64,000 nt of DNA from Dysgonomonas mossii DSM 22836. GTDB taxonomy: Bacteria > Bacteroidota > Bacteroidia > Bacteroidales > Dysgonomonadaceae. Positions 8,264 to 16,744 of the stretch are shown here, piece by piece. The DNA is taken from NCBI RefSeq assembly GCF_000213575.1, contig NZ_GL892006.1:618730-682729 (forward strand), written 5' to 3'. Each line of letters begins with the position of its first letter. Position 1 is the first letter of the stretch. The notes below the pieces were generated by a model. It searched no databases. It had not been told where the DNA came from and worked only from the letters and a program-made list of their open reading frames with translations. The position numbers and the translations under genes are program-made.

Positions 8264-9531
8264 ATCCCCAAATTATAGTAACAAACATAATAGCAACTAA
8301 TAATTCCATATTATATAATTTTACATATTCCAATTCTTTGAAAGACTATTTCAATTCTGAAGAATCTTTTTTTATAGAATATGGTGTTGATCAGAACAGA
8401 AAATTAGATATTGCATCTGTTCCTGATAGTTTATTAATAGTACCTTTCCTCTGTAATATATTACCTATTGCATGGATATTAGATGCCGAAGTTAAAGTAA
8501 AGGCTGTAGACAAAAGCTTCTATGAAAGTGTTCCTATGTTTAAGAACGGATATATCAATATGTATCCGAATGTGGAATTTAAAGGAAACTTGAATGCTGA
8601 TGAAATAATTGAAAACAGATATGAGATTAAAGAAAATAACAATCTAGCATTCTTTAGTGGAGGAGTCGATGCATTCAATACACTAGTTAACCATATTGAA
8701 GAAAAACCAATTTTATTAACATTATGGGGGTCCGACATTTTCTTTAAAGATATTAAAGGTTGGAATAACGTTAAGCAACATATCGAAAAAACAGCGGTTG
8801 AGTTTAACTTAGAATATTTCTATATAAAGTCAAATTTTCGGAAATTTTTGAACGAAGGAGTCTTGAGCCTTTTGGTGACTAAGAATGCAAAAGACAATTG
8901 GTGGCACGGATTCCAACATGGTATTGGGTTGATAGGACATGCTGCACCCTTAGCCTATTTATTGAACTCTAACCTTGTATATATTGCTTCTTCATTTACG
9001 AGCAAAGATGCAGGTAAAGTCCCTTGCGCTTCAGACCCTACTATTGATAATTTTGTAAGATTTGCAAATTGTGAGACAATTCATGACGGCTATGAATTTA
9101 CAAGACAGGATAAAATACAAAATATTACTAAATATGCCATAGCACAAAACAAATCGATTGAGTTGAGGGTATGTTGGCAATCGTCAGGAGGGAGAAACTG
9201 CTGTAAATGTGAAAAATGCTATAGAACCATAATGGGCATTCTTGCAGAAGGACAGAACCCTAATAACTTTGGTCTATTATACAAAAAAGAAGATAACCCT
9301 ACAATAAAAAAGTTCATTAAATATAAATTAAAAATGAATAGTGTCTCTGTTGCTTATTGGCAAGATATTCAACAGCGTTTTTTAGAAAACCAAGATATCA
9401 AAGTATATAATCCTGAATTAAAATGGATTTACACAACTGATTTTGAAAGAATTAATAACAATCCAGGGAAGAAAGCTTATTTTTTGTATCACAGAATTAT
9501 AAACAAAATAAAAAGAACAATATTAAAATGA
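8260..9531 (+). CDS. PP-loop ATPase-like protein, QueC-related
   Basis: 423 aa. The PP-loop signature 'FFSGGVDAFNTL' lies at 131-142. A cysteine cluster (C305, C314, C315, C317, C320; 'GGRNCCKCEKCYRT') resembles the C-terminal zinc site of QueC-like 7-cyano-7-deazaguanine synthases. 'WWHGFQHGIGLIGHAAPL' lies at about 214-231. Known for the superfamily: ATP-driven adenylation of a carboxylate or amide before attack by a nucleophile. The protein is much longer than QueC (~220-230 aa), with an extra ~125-residue N-terminal region and a C-terminal tail. Inference: amidation or amino-acid attachment on a capsule sugar. It overlaps CapA and the pyruvyltransferase by 4 bp on each side. I do not recognise a named family. 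Confidence 0.6.
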   Translation: MNPQIIVTNIIATNNSILYNFTYSNSLKDYFNSEESFFIEYGVDQNRKLDIASVPDSLLIVPFLCNILPIAWILDAEVKVKAVDKSFYESVPMFKNGYINMYPNVEFKGNLNADEIIENRYEIKENNNLAFFSGGVDAFNTLVNHIEEKPILLTLWGSDIFFKDIKGWNNVKQHIEKTAVEFNLEYFYIKSNFRKFLNEGVLSLLVTKNAKDNWWHGFQHGIGLIGHAAPLAYLLNSNLVYIASSFTSKDAGKVPCASDPTIDNFVRFANCETIHDGYEFTRQDKIQNITKYAIAQNKSIELRVCWQSSGGRNCCKCEKCYRTIMGILAEGQNPNNFGLLYKKEDNPTIKKFIKYKLKMNSVSVAYWQDIQQRFLENQDIKVYNPELKWIYTTDFERINNNPGKKAYFLYHRIINKIKRTILK

Positions 9532-10460
9532 ATTTCCAACAAAAAATAGACGAATTAAAAAATAAGATATATGAAGAGTTAACTCCATTAATTGATTCGG
9601 ATTATATTTATTTAGATTTACCTTACTACTCTAATATAGGGGATACATTAATTTGGGAAGGTACGGAGTCTTTTCTAAAAACACTACCGCACAAATGCTT
9701 ATATAAGGCTTCGAATCAAACATTTAAGCACAAAAACCTCCAATCATCCACAATAATTATTTTACAAGGTGGCGGAAATTTCGGTGATTTATGGGGACGT
9801 TTTCAAGATTTTCGTTTAGATATCATTAAACAATATCGAAACAATAAGATTATAATTTTTCCTCAGACAGTTTGGTATAAAAATGAGCTTAAAGTCAAGG
9901 CGGATGCAGAAAAGATGGCTTCACATCCAAACCTTACTATATGTGCCCGGGATCAAATTTCTTATGATTTTTTAAAAACACACTTCAGTAACAATATCTT
10001 ATTATTACCAGATATGGCATTCTATATAGAACAGCAAAGATTAAAGAAGTATGTAGCTAAACCAATAAAAGATATTCTTTTGCTGAAAAGGAAAGATCAA
10101 GAACTTTCATTAAGAAATGATTATTATAAATATATTACCGAAGAAGGAAATGTTGAAATACATGATTGGCCGACGATGGAACATTCTGATATAATCACAA
10201 AAACATTCCAAAAAATTGGTTTTTTAGGTAAATCAGTAGTGGATAAATATGCCAATTATATCTATAGACCTTACTTAATTAAAACAGGAGTTGTTTTTTT
10301 AAGTAATTACAAGTATATATATGCAACTAGACTCCATGTAGCTATTTTGTCAATATTGCTTAATAAACCTTTTGTTTTTTTTGATAACTCTTATGGAAAA
10401 AACAGCTCTTTTTATGATACGTGGCTATCTGATTCTGATTTTATAAAATTTATAAGATAA
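9528..10460 (+). CDS. Polysaccharide pyruvyltransferase family protein
   Basis: 310 aa. It shows the PS_pyruv_trans pattern: 'YYSNIGDTLIWEGTESFL' near 32-49, 'IILQGGGNFGDLWG' near 76-89, 'IIFPQTVWY', 'CARDQISYDFL' and C-terminal 'YATRLHVAILSILLNKPFVFFDNSYGK'. Known function: ketal pyruvylation of sugars using phosphoenolpyruvate (as in EpsO/ExoV/CsaB relatives), adding negative charge. It probably acts in the cytoplasm on the lipid-linked repeat unit. It overlaps the PP-loop gene by 4 bp. Some family members are annotated without proof of pyruvylation, so the acceptor and even the donor are inferred. Confidence 0.85.
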   Translation: MNFQQKIDELKNKIYEELTPLIDSDYIYLDLPYYSNIGDTLIWEGTESFLKTLPHKCLYKASNQTFKHKNLQSSTIIILQGGGNFGDLWGRFQDFRLDIIKQYRNNKIIIFPQTVWYKNELKVKADAEKMASHPNLTICARDQISYDFLKTHFSNNILLLPDMAFYIEQQRLKKYVAKPIKDILLLKRKDQELSLRNDYYKYITEEGNVEIHDWPTMEHSDIITKTFQKIGFLGKSVVDKYANYIYRPYLIKTGVVFLSNYKYIYATRLHVAILSILLNKPFVFFDNSYGKNSSFYDTWLSDSDFIKFIR

Positions 10461-10467
10461 TAAGATT

Positions 10468-11502
10468 ATGTATAAAGTAACAATTGCCATACCTGTATAT
10501 AACGTAGAAAAATATATAAAGAGAGCATTATTATCTGCATTGAATCAAACTTTTGAATCAATAGAATTTTTACTTATCGATGATAGAGGTTCTGATAATA
10601 GTATGGCTATTGCAATGGATGTCGCAAAGAATCACCAAAGGGGCAAAGATATCAGAGTTATTGACCATGAAATCAATATTGGATTAGGGGCAGTAAGAAA
10701 TACAGCAATAGAAAATGCTAAAGGTGAATATTTGTATTTTTTAGACAGTGATGACGATATTACTCCTGATTGTATTAGTATATTATATAAGCTCATGATT
10801 GAATACCCTGTAGATTTCATAGCGGCTTCACATGGAATTATGTCCTCTGAAGGTTGTTTAAAAGAACAGATTATCTACAAAAACCATATTATTTATGACG
10901 ATGGTATTTTTTCTGTTGCAAAAGCTTATTATAAAGATGGAATACACATAAATGTTTATGCTTGGAATAAACTTTATAATCTTAACTTTTTACGAAAGAA
11001 CAATATCAGGTGTAGCCATCTCACTTATGAAGATGTTTTATTTACCTACGAAGTAATATTAAATGCTCGATCATGCCAGTTAATATCCGACGTCTTTTAT
11101 TCCTATTATGAAATGGACAATTCGATAATGGCACAGACAAGAAAGTCATATACTCCTGAAGCCGCAAAAATTTTTGAAGATATTTTTCTAAAGAAGAAAG
11201 AATCTTTATCAAGTTTCTCAAACTATGACTTCTTCCCAAACATGGTAAAACATATCTTTCGGGAAGGGATACCTCGAGCGATTGCTATATATAAAAGCGA
11301 GAAGATTCCTTATAATGAAAAAAAAACTTATATCTATAATATATTAGATTATCCTCTTCCATTTAAGAAAATGGTTAAATTCAAAAATATAAGTCATTGG
11401 ATAATTTACTTTATAACAAAAACACCTAATTTGTTTGTAAAAATTTTACTTTGCAGGTTTTTATTATTTATTATAGGCATGAAGAGTAAACTTGTAAAAT
11501 AA
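10468..11502 (+). CDS. Glycosyltransferase family 2
   Basis: 344 aa, GT-A fold. 'VTIAIPVYNVEKYIKRAL' is at the N-terminus, 'IEFLLIDDRGSDNSM' follows, and the metal/nucleotide-binding 'YLYFLDSDDDITPD' is near residue 88. 'NKLYNLNFLRKNNI' and 'YEDVLF' are typical of capsule-locus GT2 enzymes. There is no membrane span of the processive-synthase type, so it should add a single sugar to the growing unit at the cytoplasmic face. It follows the pyruvyltransferase by 7 bp. Donor and linkage are unknown. Confidence 0.9.
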   Translation: MYKVTIAIPVYNVEKYIKRALLSALNQTFESIEFLLIDDRGSDNSMAIAMDVAKNHQRGKDIRVIDHEINIGLGAVRNTAIENAKGEYLYFLDSDDDITPDCISILYKLMIEYPVDFIAASHGIMSSEGCLKEQIIYKNHIIYDDGIFSVAKAYYKDGIHINVYAWNKLYNLNFLRKNNIRCSHLTYEDVLFTYEVILNARSCQLISDVFYSYYEMDNSIMAQTRKSYTPEAAKIFEDIFLKKKESLSSFSNYDFFPNMVKHIFREGIPRAIAIYKSEKIPYNEKKTYIYNILDYPLPFKKMVKFKNISHWIIYFITKTPNLFVKILLCRFLLFIIGMKSKLVK

Positions 11503-11532
11503 AACTATTAGCAAAAGATAAAATTATTAATA

Positions 11533-13077
11533 ATGGATAAATTAAAAATACTTGATTGTACACTTCGAGACGGAGGCTATTACAATAACTGGGATTTTGA
11601 AGATACATTATATGAACAATATCTTAGATGTATGGAAAGATTGCCTATTGATATCATTGAGATAGGATATAGAAGTCTTCCTAAAAAAGAGTATTTAGGT
11701 AAATTTTTTTACTGTCCGGAGTTTTTACTCATAAAAGCACGAGAATTAGCTCCTTCGAAGAAGATTTCAATAATGCTGAATGAGAGGGACAACAATCCTG
11801 AACAAGTAGTTAATCTTTTAGGTGAAGTAAAGAGTTATATAGATATAGTGAGATTAGCTGTTGATCCCAAACGATTATCTTCAGCCATAACTTTATCACA
11901 ATCAATAAAGGCATTAGGTTATGAAGTTGGTTTTAACCTGATGTATATGTCTGATATTTTTAAGGACATAAAAAGTCTCAGAGAATTAAGTGTATTAAAT
12001 GGCATTATTGATTCTTTCTGCTTGGTAGATTCATTCGGTGGAGTGTATCCTGTAGATGTTAACAATATAGTAGGACAAATAAAAAACATTTTAACAATGC
12101 CGATAGGATTCCACGGACATAATAATATTGAAATGGCGTTGGTAAATTCTTTAGAAGCAATAGATTCAGGATGCACAATAATAGACAGTACTGTAACAGG
12201 AATGGGTCGCGGAGCTGGAAATTTAAAAACTGAATTATTATTGTCAGTTTTAAACGCAAAAGGAAAATTAGATGTAGATTATAATTCCTTAAGTGAGATT
12301 GTTAGTATTTTTACTCAACTACAAAAGAAATATGAATGGGGAACTAATCTACCATACATGGTATCAGGGAGCAACTCCCTCCCTCAAAAAAATGTTATGG
12401 ACTGGGTCACTAAGAGATTTTATTCTTTTAACAGTATTATTCGAACCCTTAATAATCAAAAAGAAGGCAAAGCTGATAATGTTAAATTATCGAAGTTTAA
12501 CTCAGACAGAAAATTTAAATCTGCATTATTAATTGGAGGAGGAGCATCTCCCCGAATTCATTCGGAAGGAGTTATTAAATTCTTAGAAAAACAATCGGAT
12601 ATCTGTATTATTCATGCAAGTTCGAAAAATGCAAAATATTATAAAAATGTAAAACGAGAGCAGTTTTTCTGTCTTGTTGGGAATGAAGGATACCGACTCG
12701 AAAGTGTATTTAATGGAGATCTAAATGATTTTTCCGGACAATGTATTCTACCTCCTTATCCTCGAAAAATGGGGACATACATCCCTTCTATTGTTGCAAA
12801 AAAATCGTTCGAATTAAATGGAGTAGATTTTACAAATAAATATATTGATTCACATACGGTATTGGCAATTCAGACCGCTATTGAATTGGGTGTAGACAAT
12901 CTATTTATCATTGGTTATGACGGGTATGACAATATGATTATTACATCAAAAGAGAGAGATCTGATAGTAGAAAATGAATATACTTTTGCTAAAGCAGCAA
13001 ATAAAGTAAAGTCCATTCGCTCTTTATTCCCTTCACAATATTCACTAACTGTGTCATCCTTATATTCTTATTTATAA
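11533..13077 (+). CDS. DRE-TIM aldolase fused to a DUF115/MptE-like domain
   Basis: 514 aa in two parts. Residues 1-~300 are an HMGL-like (DRE-TIM) aldolase: 'KILDCTLRDGGYYNNWDF' at 5-22 with the R12-D13 pair, 'LVDSFGGVYPVD' at 164-175, 'GFHGHNN' at 192-198 and 'GMGRGAGN' at 223-230. It resembles DmpG/4-hydroxy-2-oxovalerate aldolases, which join or split pyruvate and an aldehyde. Residues ~328-514 look like a Rossmann-type DUF115/MptE-like domain ('SALLIGGGASPRIHS', 'NLFIIGYDGYDN'). The next gene, a CMP-sugar synthetase, starts one base after its stop. Inference: the aldolase makes a 2-keto-3-deoxy acid from pyruvate and a sugar aldehyde, replacing a NeuB-type PEP-dependent synthase. I know of no named enzyme with this architecture. 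Confidence 0.75.
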   Translation: MDKLKILDCTLRDGGYYNNWDFEDTLYEQYLRCMERLPIDIIEIGYRSLPKKEYLGKFFYCPEFLLIKARELAPSKKISIMLNERDNNPEQVVNLLGEVKSYIDIVRLAVDPKRLSSAITLSQSIKALGYEVGFNLMYMSDIFKDIKSLRELSVLNGIIDSFCLVDSFGGVYPVDVNNIVGQIKNILTMPIGFHGHNNIEMALVNSLEAIDSGCTIIDSTVTGMGRGAGNLKTELLLSVLNAKGKLDVDYNSLSEIVSIFTQLQKKYEWGTNLPYMVSGSNSLPQKNVMDWVTKRFYSFNSIIRTLNNQKEGKADNVKLSKFNSDRKFKSALLIGGGASPRIHSEGVIKFLEKQSDICIIHASSKNAKYYKNVKREQFFCLVGNEGYRLESVFNGDLNDFSGQCILPPYPRKMGTYIPSIVAKKSFELNGVDFTNKYIDSHTVLAIQTAIELGVDNLFIIGYDGYDNMIITSKERDLIVENEYTFAKAANKVKSIRSLFPSQYSLTVSSLYSYL

Positions 13078-13078
13078 T

Positions 13079-13771
13079 ATGAATAGTATTTCAGTATTCC
13101 TCCCATGCAGAGCTGGAAGCGAACGTGTTCCACAGAAGAACATCAAACCGTTTGCAGGTATAACAAATGGTCTATTAGAGATCAAGTTGCAGCAACTACT
13201 TAAGATACCTCTAATAAATGAAATTGTACTTTCTACAAATGATGATTTAATCATCGAATATGCAAAGAAACTAAATAATAGTAAAATAAGTTTAGATATT
13301 CGTCCCGAATATTTATGTACATCCTCTACGACTACAGATGAGTTGATACAATATGTTCCGTCAATTATGAAAAAGACTGAGCATATTATGTGGACACATG
13401 TCACATCCCCAATGTGCAATGAGGACGATTATATAAAAGCTATTGATAAATATTTTAAGGCTTTAGCACAAGGATATGATTCTTTAATGAGCGTAACATT
13501 ATTGAGGAAATTTCTTTTTTATAAAAATGGGAAATCTGTAAACTATGACAGATCTATAGAATTATGGCCTCGCACACAGACTTTATCCCCAATTTATGAG
13601 GCAAACAGTGCTTTTTTCATTAATTCCATTGATAATTACAATCTATACAAAGATAGAATAGGTAAATCTCCGTACTTTTATGAGCTCGATCAGATAAAAT
13701 CATTTGATATTGATTGGGAAGAGGATTTCAAAATAGCAGAAATTATATATAAGCAAACATTATCAGAATAA
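13079..13771 (+). CDS. Acylneuraminate/ulosonate cytidylyltransferase (NeuA-like)
   Basis: 230 aa. The N-terminal 'VFLPCRAGSERVPQKNIKPF' is a variant of the CMP-NeuAc/CMP-Kdo synthetase motif (R.GS..IP.KN). 'IVLSTNDDLIIEYA', 'THVTSPMCNEDDYI' and 'FDIDWEEDFKIAE' correspond to later family motifs, the last with the metal-binding Asp pair. Known function: transfers CMP from CTP to a nonulosonic acid (Neu5Ac, Leg, Pse) or a similar ulosonate. Its one-base spacing from the aldolase ties the two proteins together; the aldolase product is the obvious substrate. The usual 'LPARGGSKGIP' is changed, so the substrate may not be Neu5Ac. Confidence 0.85.
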   Translation: MNSISVFLPCRAGSERVPQKNIKPFAGITNGLLEIKLQQLLKIPLINEIVLSTNDDLIIEYAKKLNNSKISLDIRPEYLCTSSTTTDELIQYVPSIMKKTEHIMWTHVTSPMCNEDDYIKAIDKYFKALAQGYDSLMSVTLLRKFLFYKNGKSVNYDRSIELWPRTQTLSPIYEANSAFFINSIDNYNLYKDRIGKSPYFYELDQIKSFDIDWEEDFKIAEIIYKQTLSE

Positions 13772-13791
13772 ATCAATCTTAAATAACAACG

Positions 13792-14961
13792 ATGAAAAGA
13801 AACTTATTACTAATATTTACATTCTTTTTATGTTTTACAATAGCTTCGTGCACTGCAGAAGATTCTATAAATTTCAATCCTCCAATAATTGACAATCCTC
13901 AATTACCATATTTATTAGTCAATAAAGGAATAGCATTCAAAGGTATAGATAAAAGACAATTAATACAAGGGAAACATTCGAGTTGGACACATGCTACAGT
14001 AGCTTACGATAAAGAAATAAATAAATTTATTATTTTTTATGATATAAAAAATGCACATGAAGTGATCAACAATAAAGTAGCTATGAGATTCAAATCTCCT
14101 ACAGGAGGTTTTAGCAATCTACAAATAGTCGCAGATAGATTATCAGAGGGTATTAGTTGTAAAACCCAAGCTAGTGGTATTGCCAAGAATGGAGATTACA
14201 TATCTTTAGTTGTAAATATAAATAATAATTCAAGAAGTATACAAGAAACAAAGGTATATAGATCAAAAGACAAAGGTACAACATGGAGTATTCAAAGTTT
14301 ATTGATAAATGAAGGTGGTATAATGAAGCCCTTTCTTGGGTGGGTTGAAGGCTTTTTAGTTTTGAAATCAGGGAGAATATTGACTTTAGGATTATATCAA
14401 AAACAAGCCCGAGTACTTTACTCTGATGATAACGGTTACTCATGGAATTATTCCTCTATGCCTAAGTGCTATCATTTTGAACCCGCCTGGTGTGAACTCT
14501 CTGATGGAACTATTATATGCTACATGCGAGCTACATCTATGGCAGGATATAAAACCAAAATACCTGCATATTTCACAAAAAGCTCAGACGGGGGATTAAC
14601 TTGGGAATTGCCTATTCCATCAAAGTCTATCATAAATATGACAGAAGCGAATGGTCATCTTTTCTATCATAAAGATATCAAAAAAGTTGAATTCATTTAT
14701 CATAGTCGTTTTACTGAAAGTGATGGGTATTCAAGTATATATCAATGTGCCGCAAATGAAGATGATGCAAAAAATGACAATATGGGAGAACAGTTTCGAA
14801 TACACTATTTACCCCCTCAAGACAGAATTGGTGATAGTGGTTATATCGGTGGCACTATATCATCAGATAATATCATGAATATATTTTATTATGCTGGCAC
14901 ATCGCAAAATGCTGATATATATTATATGGAAGGAAAGAAAAACTCTGAATATTATAAATGA
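13792..14961 (+). CDS. Sialidase-like (BNR/Asp-box) lipoprotein
   Basis: 389 aa. A lipoprotein signal ends in 'TIASC' (Cys at about 20). Three Asp-box motifs of the form S.D.G.(T/S)W are seen: 'SKDKGTTW' near 162, 'SDDNGYSW' near 210 and 'SSDGGLTW' near 264, indicating a six-bladed propeller of the sialidase superfamily. Known for the family: exo-sialidases and related glycan hydrolases or lyases. As a lipoprotein it should face the periplasm or the cell surface. Inside a capsule biosynthesis operon and straight after the CMP-sugar synthetase, it may trim or release the acidic sugar of the polymer. I cannot confirm the full arginine triad, so catalysis is unproven. Confidence 0.75.
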   Translation: MKRNLLLIFTFFLCFTIASCTAEDSINFNPPIIDNPQLPYLLVNKGIAFKGIDKRQLIQGKHSSWTHATVAYDKEINKFIIFYDIKNAHEVINNKVAMRFKSPTGGFSNLQIVADRLSEGISCKTQASGIAKNGDYISLVVNINNNSRSIQETKVYRSKDKGTTWSIQSLLINEGGIMKPFLGWVEGFLVLKSGRILTLGLYQKQARVLYSDDNGYSWNYSSMPKCYHFEPAWCELSDGTIICYMRATSMAGYKTKIPAYFTKSSDGGLTWELPIPSKSIINMTEANGHLFYHKDIKKVEFIYHSRFTESDGYSSIYQCAANEDDAKNDNMGEQFRIHYLPPQDRIGDSGYIGGTISSDNIMNIFYYAGTSQNADIYYMEGKKNSEYYK

Positions 14962-15558
14962 GTTTTTATCATTTTAATATTAAATTTTCAAACAAAAAAC
15001 GAACAAGCGAAGTATTTAAGCATAATGAATACTATTGCATAAATTTATAATACTATTTCTCTAGGATGAAAGATTTTATAAAAAACAGCTTTTATTTTAT
15101 TATTTTTCTGATAAAGTTGATATATCATGGTCATTTTTGGAATCCTATAAAAAAAGAATCTTTAGGTACTATTGCCGTATTAGCCAATGGACCTTCTTTA
15201 AAAGATATCATACCCAATCTCTTAATAAAAGAGGAATTTAAAGACGTTGATTATATTGTATTAAACTTTTTTGCTTTTGATAATATTTTTTTTAAAATTA
15301 AACCTAAATATTACTGCTTTGCAGATCCCATGTTTTTCCATGAAAATCATAGAATAAAAGATGTAAGAAAATTATTTTCAATATTAGAAAATGAGGTGGA
15401 TTGGAATCTGACTATTTTTATACCATCACCTTTTTATCGTAGTTTTGTCTCATTTAGTCAGCTTAAAAACAAATATATTAATATTATAAAAATAAACAAT
15501 TTAATATGTAAGGGATTTCCTAATGTGAGAAACTTCTTTTACAAAAAAGGTCTTGCAG

Positions 15559-15566
15559 CCCCCCCC
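15559..15566 (+). repeat. C8 homopolymer tract inside the GT42-like gene
   Basis: Eight C in a row inside a strongly AT-rich gene (codons GCC CCC CCC for Ala-Pro-Pro). It is in frame here. Such poly-C/G tracts are known slippage sites in phase-variable surface genes of other bacteria. Confidence 0.8.
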
Positions 15567-15649
15567 TTTGGGAGTGTAGCCAATTTAGCTATATTTGTAG
15601 CTTTAAATAAAGGATATACAAATATAAATCTTTACGGAGTTGACCACAC

Positions 15650-15657
15650 TTTTTTTT
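15650..15657 (+). repeat. T8 homopolymer at the frameshift point
   Basis: Eight T directly precede the premature TGA at 15657-15659. Removing one T joins the two halves of the gene and restores a continuous, family-like sequence across the junction. Confidence 0.8.
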
Positions 15658-15958
15658 GATTCATTATGCATAAATGATAAAAATCAGTTATGTAACAGAG
15701 ATATTCATTTTTATAATAACGATACAGCTGCCTTAAAGCCTATTCTTAGAAACGATAATAATGAACCCTGGAAAATAAGTGAATATTTAAAGGGTATCTC
15801 TTTAATGTTTGAAGGTCATGATTTACTGCTTGAATATTCACAATATTTAGGAAGTAACATCCTAAATTGTACAGAAAACTCAATGATTGATAGCTATAAA
15901 AGATATACGAATAATTAAATATGTTGTGAGAGCTTCACTCATTTATAAATCAATAATT

Positions 15959-16744
15959 ATGCAAACGAATAATCCTAAAATAACAGTCATTACAGTTTCC
16001 TATAATGTGTTGTCAACTATAGAAAAAACTATTCTATCTGTTATAAACCAGACATATCGCAACATTGAATATATAATTATTGATGGAGGAAGCTCTGATG
16101 GAACTGTTGATATAATAAAAAAATATGAGGACAAACTCGCTTATTGGATTAGTGAACCTGATAATGGGATTTATGATGCGATGAATAAAGGCATAACCAA
16201 AGCTACGGGAGATTGGATTAATTTTATAAATAGTGGAGATTATTTCTTAGATAATAATGTTATTTCAAAATTTATACAATTACATGACGTCAATGCTGAT
16301 ATTGTTTATGGAAACACAGAAATAAGTATTTCTAATATAGAAACTTCATATATACACAAGCCTGAACCAATAGAGCTCATAGAAAAGAAAATGACCTTTG
16401 GCCATCCATCATCATTTGTAAAAGCATATTTATTAAAAGAAATGCCTTTTGATACATCTTTTAAAAGTAGTGGGGATTATAATTTTTTCATACAATGCTA
16501 TAGAAAGCATAAATTATTCCAATATATATCAATTGTAATTTCTGTTTTCGATTATGGAACAGGAATGTCAAATAATTTTAAGATAAATAGATATGAAGAT
16601 GCACGAATACATGGTATTGAAAATAAAATTTCGTGGAAAATATCTTTTCTTATAAGTTATATTATTTGGAAAATCAGAGTGTTTTTTAAAAACATATTAC
16701 CTAAAGGTATCGTACAGAAATATTACAAGAGAAGAGGTCTGTGA
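15959..16744 (+). CDS. Glycosyltransferase family 2
   Basis: 261 aa from the ATG at 15959. The frame is open from 15887, but the extra 24 residues overlap the previous gene and precede the family start 'PKITVITVSYN', so I reject the longer form. GT-A motifs: 'IEYIIIDGGSSDGTVDII', 'SEPDNGIYDAMNKGI' and 'WINFINSGDYF' (Asp of the DxD-like site). This is the WcaA/colanic-type subclass that adds one sugar in the cytoplasm. Its stop overlaps the GTG start of the polymerase gene. Donor and acceptor are unknown. Confidence 0.88.
   Translation: MQTNNPKITVITVSYNVLSTIEKTILSVINQTYRNIEYIIIDGGSSDGTVDIIKKYEDKLAYWISEPDNGIYDAMNKGITKATGDWINFINSGDYFLDNNVISKFIQLHDVNADIVYGNTEISISNIETSYIHKPEPIELIEKKMTFGHPSSFVKAYLLKEMPFDTSFKSSGDYNFFIQCYRKHKLFQYISIVISVFDYGTGMSNNFKINRYEDARIHGIENKISWKISFLISYIIWKIRVFFKNILPKGIVQKYYKRRGL

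Larger units (their letters stand above)
15066..15918 (+). pseudogene. Frameshifted GT42/DUF115-like transferase (possibly phase-variable)
   Basis: Two overlapping frames make one protein. The first (15066-15659, 197 aa) ends '...LYGVDHTFF' stop. The second continues 'DSLCINDKNQLCNRDIHFY' to 15918. One T too many in the T8 tract at 15650-15657 explains the break; with seven T the product is about 283 aa. Features: a short hydrophobic N-terminus, then 'IAVLANGPSLKDIIP', 'KPKYYCFADPMFF' and 'GSVANLAIFVALNKGYTNINLYGVD'. These resemble the 'GNGPSLK' and 'AIALGYKEIYLSGID' motifs of Campylobacter GT42 sialyltransferases and DUF115 proteins. Inference: it transfers the CMP-sugar made by the upstream genes. 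A C8 tract also lies in the coding sequence. It could be a true off-phase allele, a decayed gene or a sequencing error. Confidence 0.7.
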
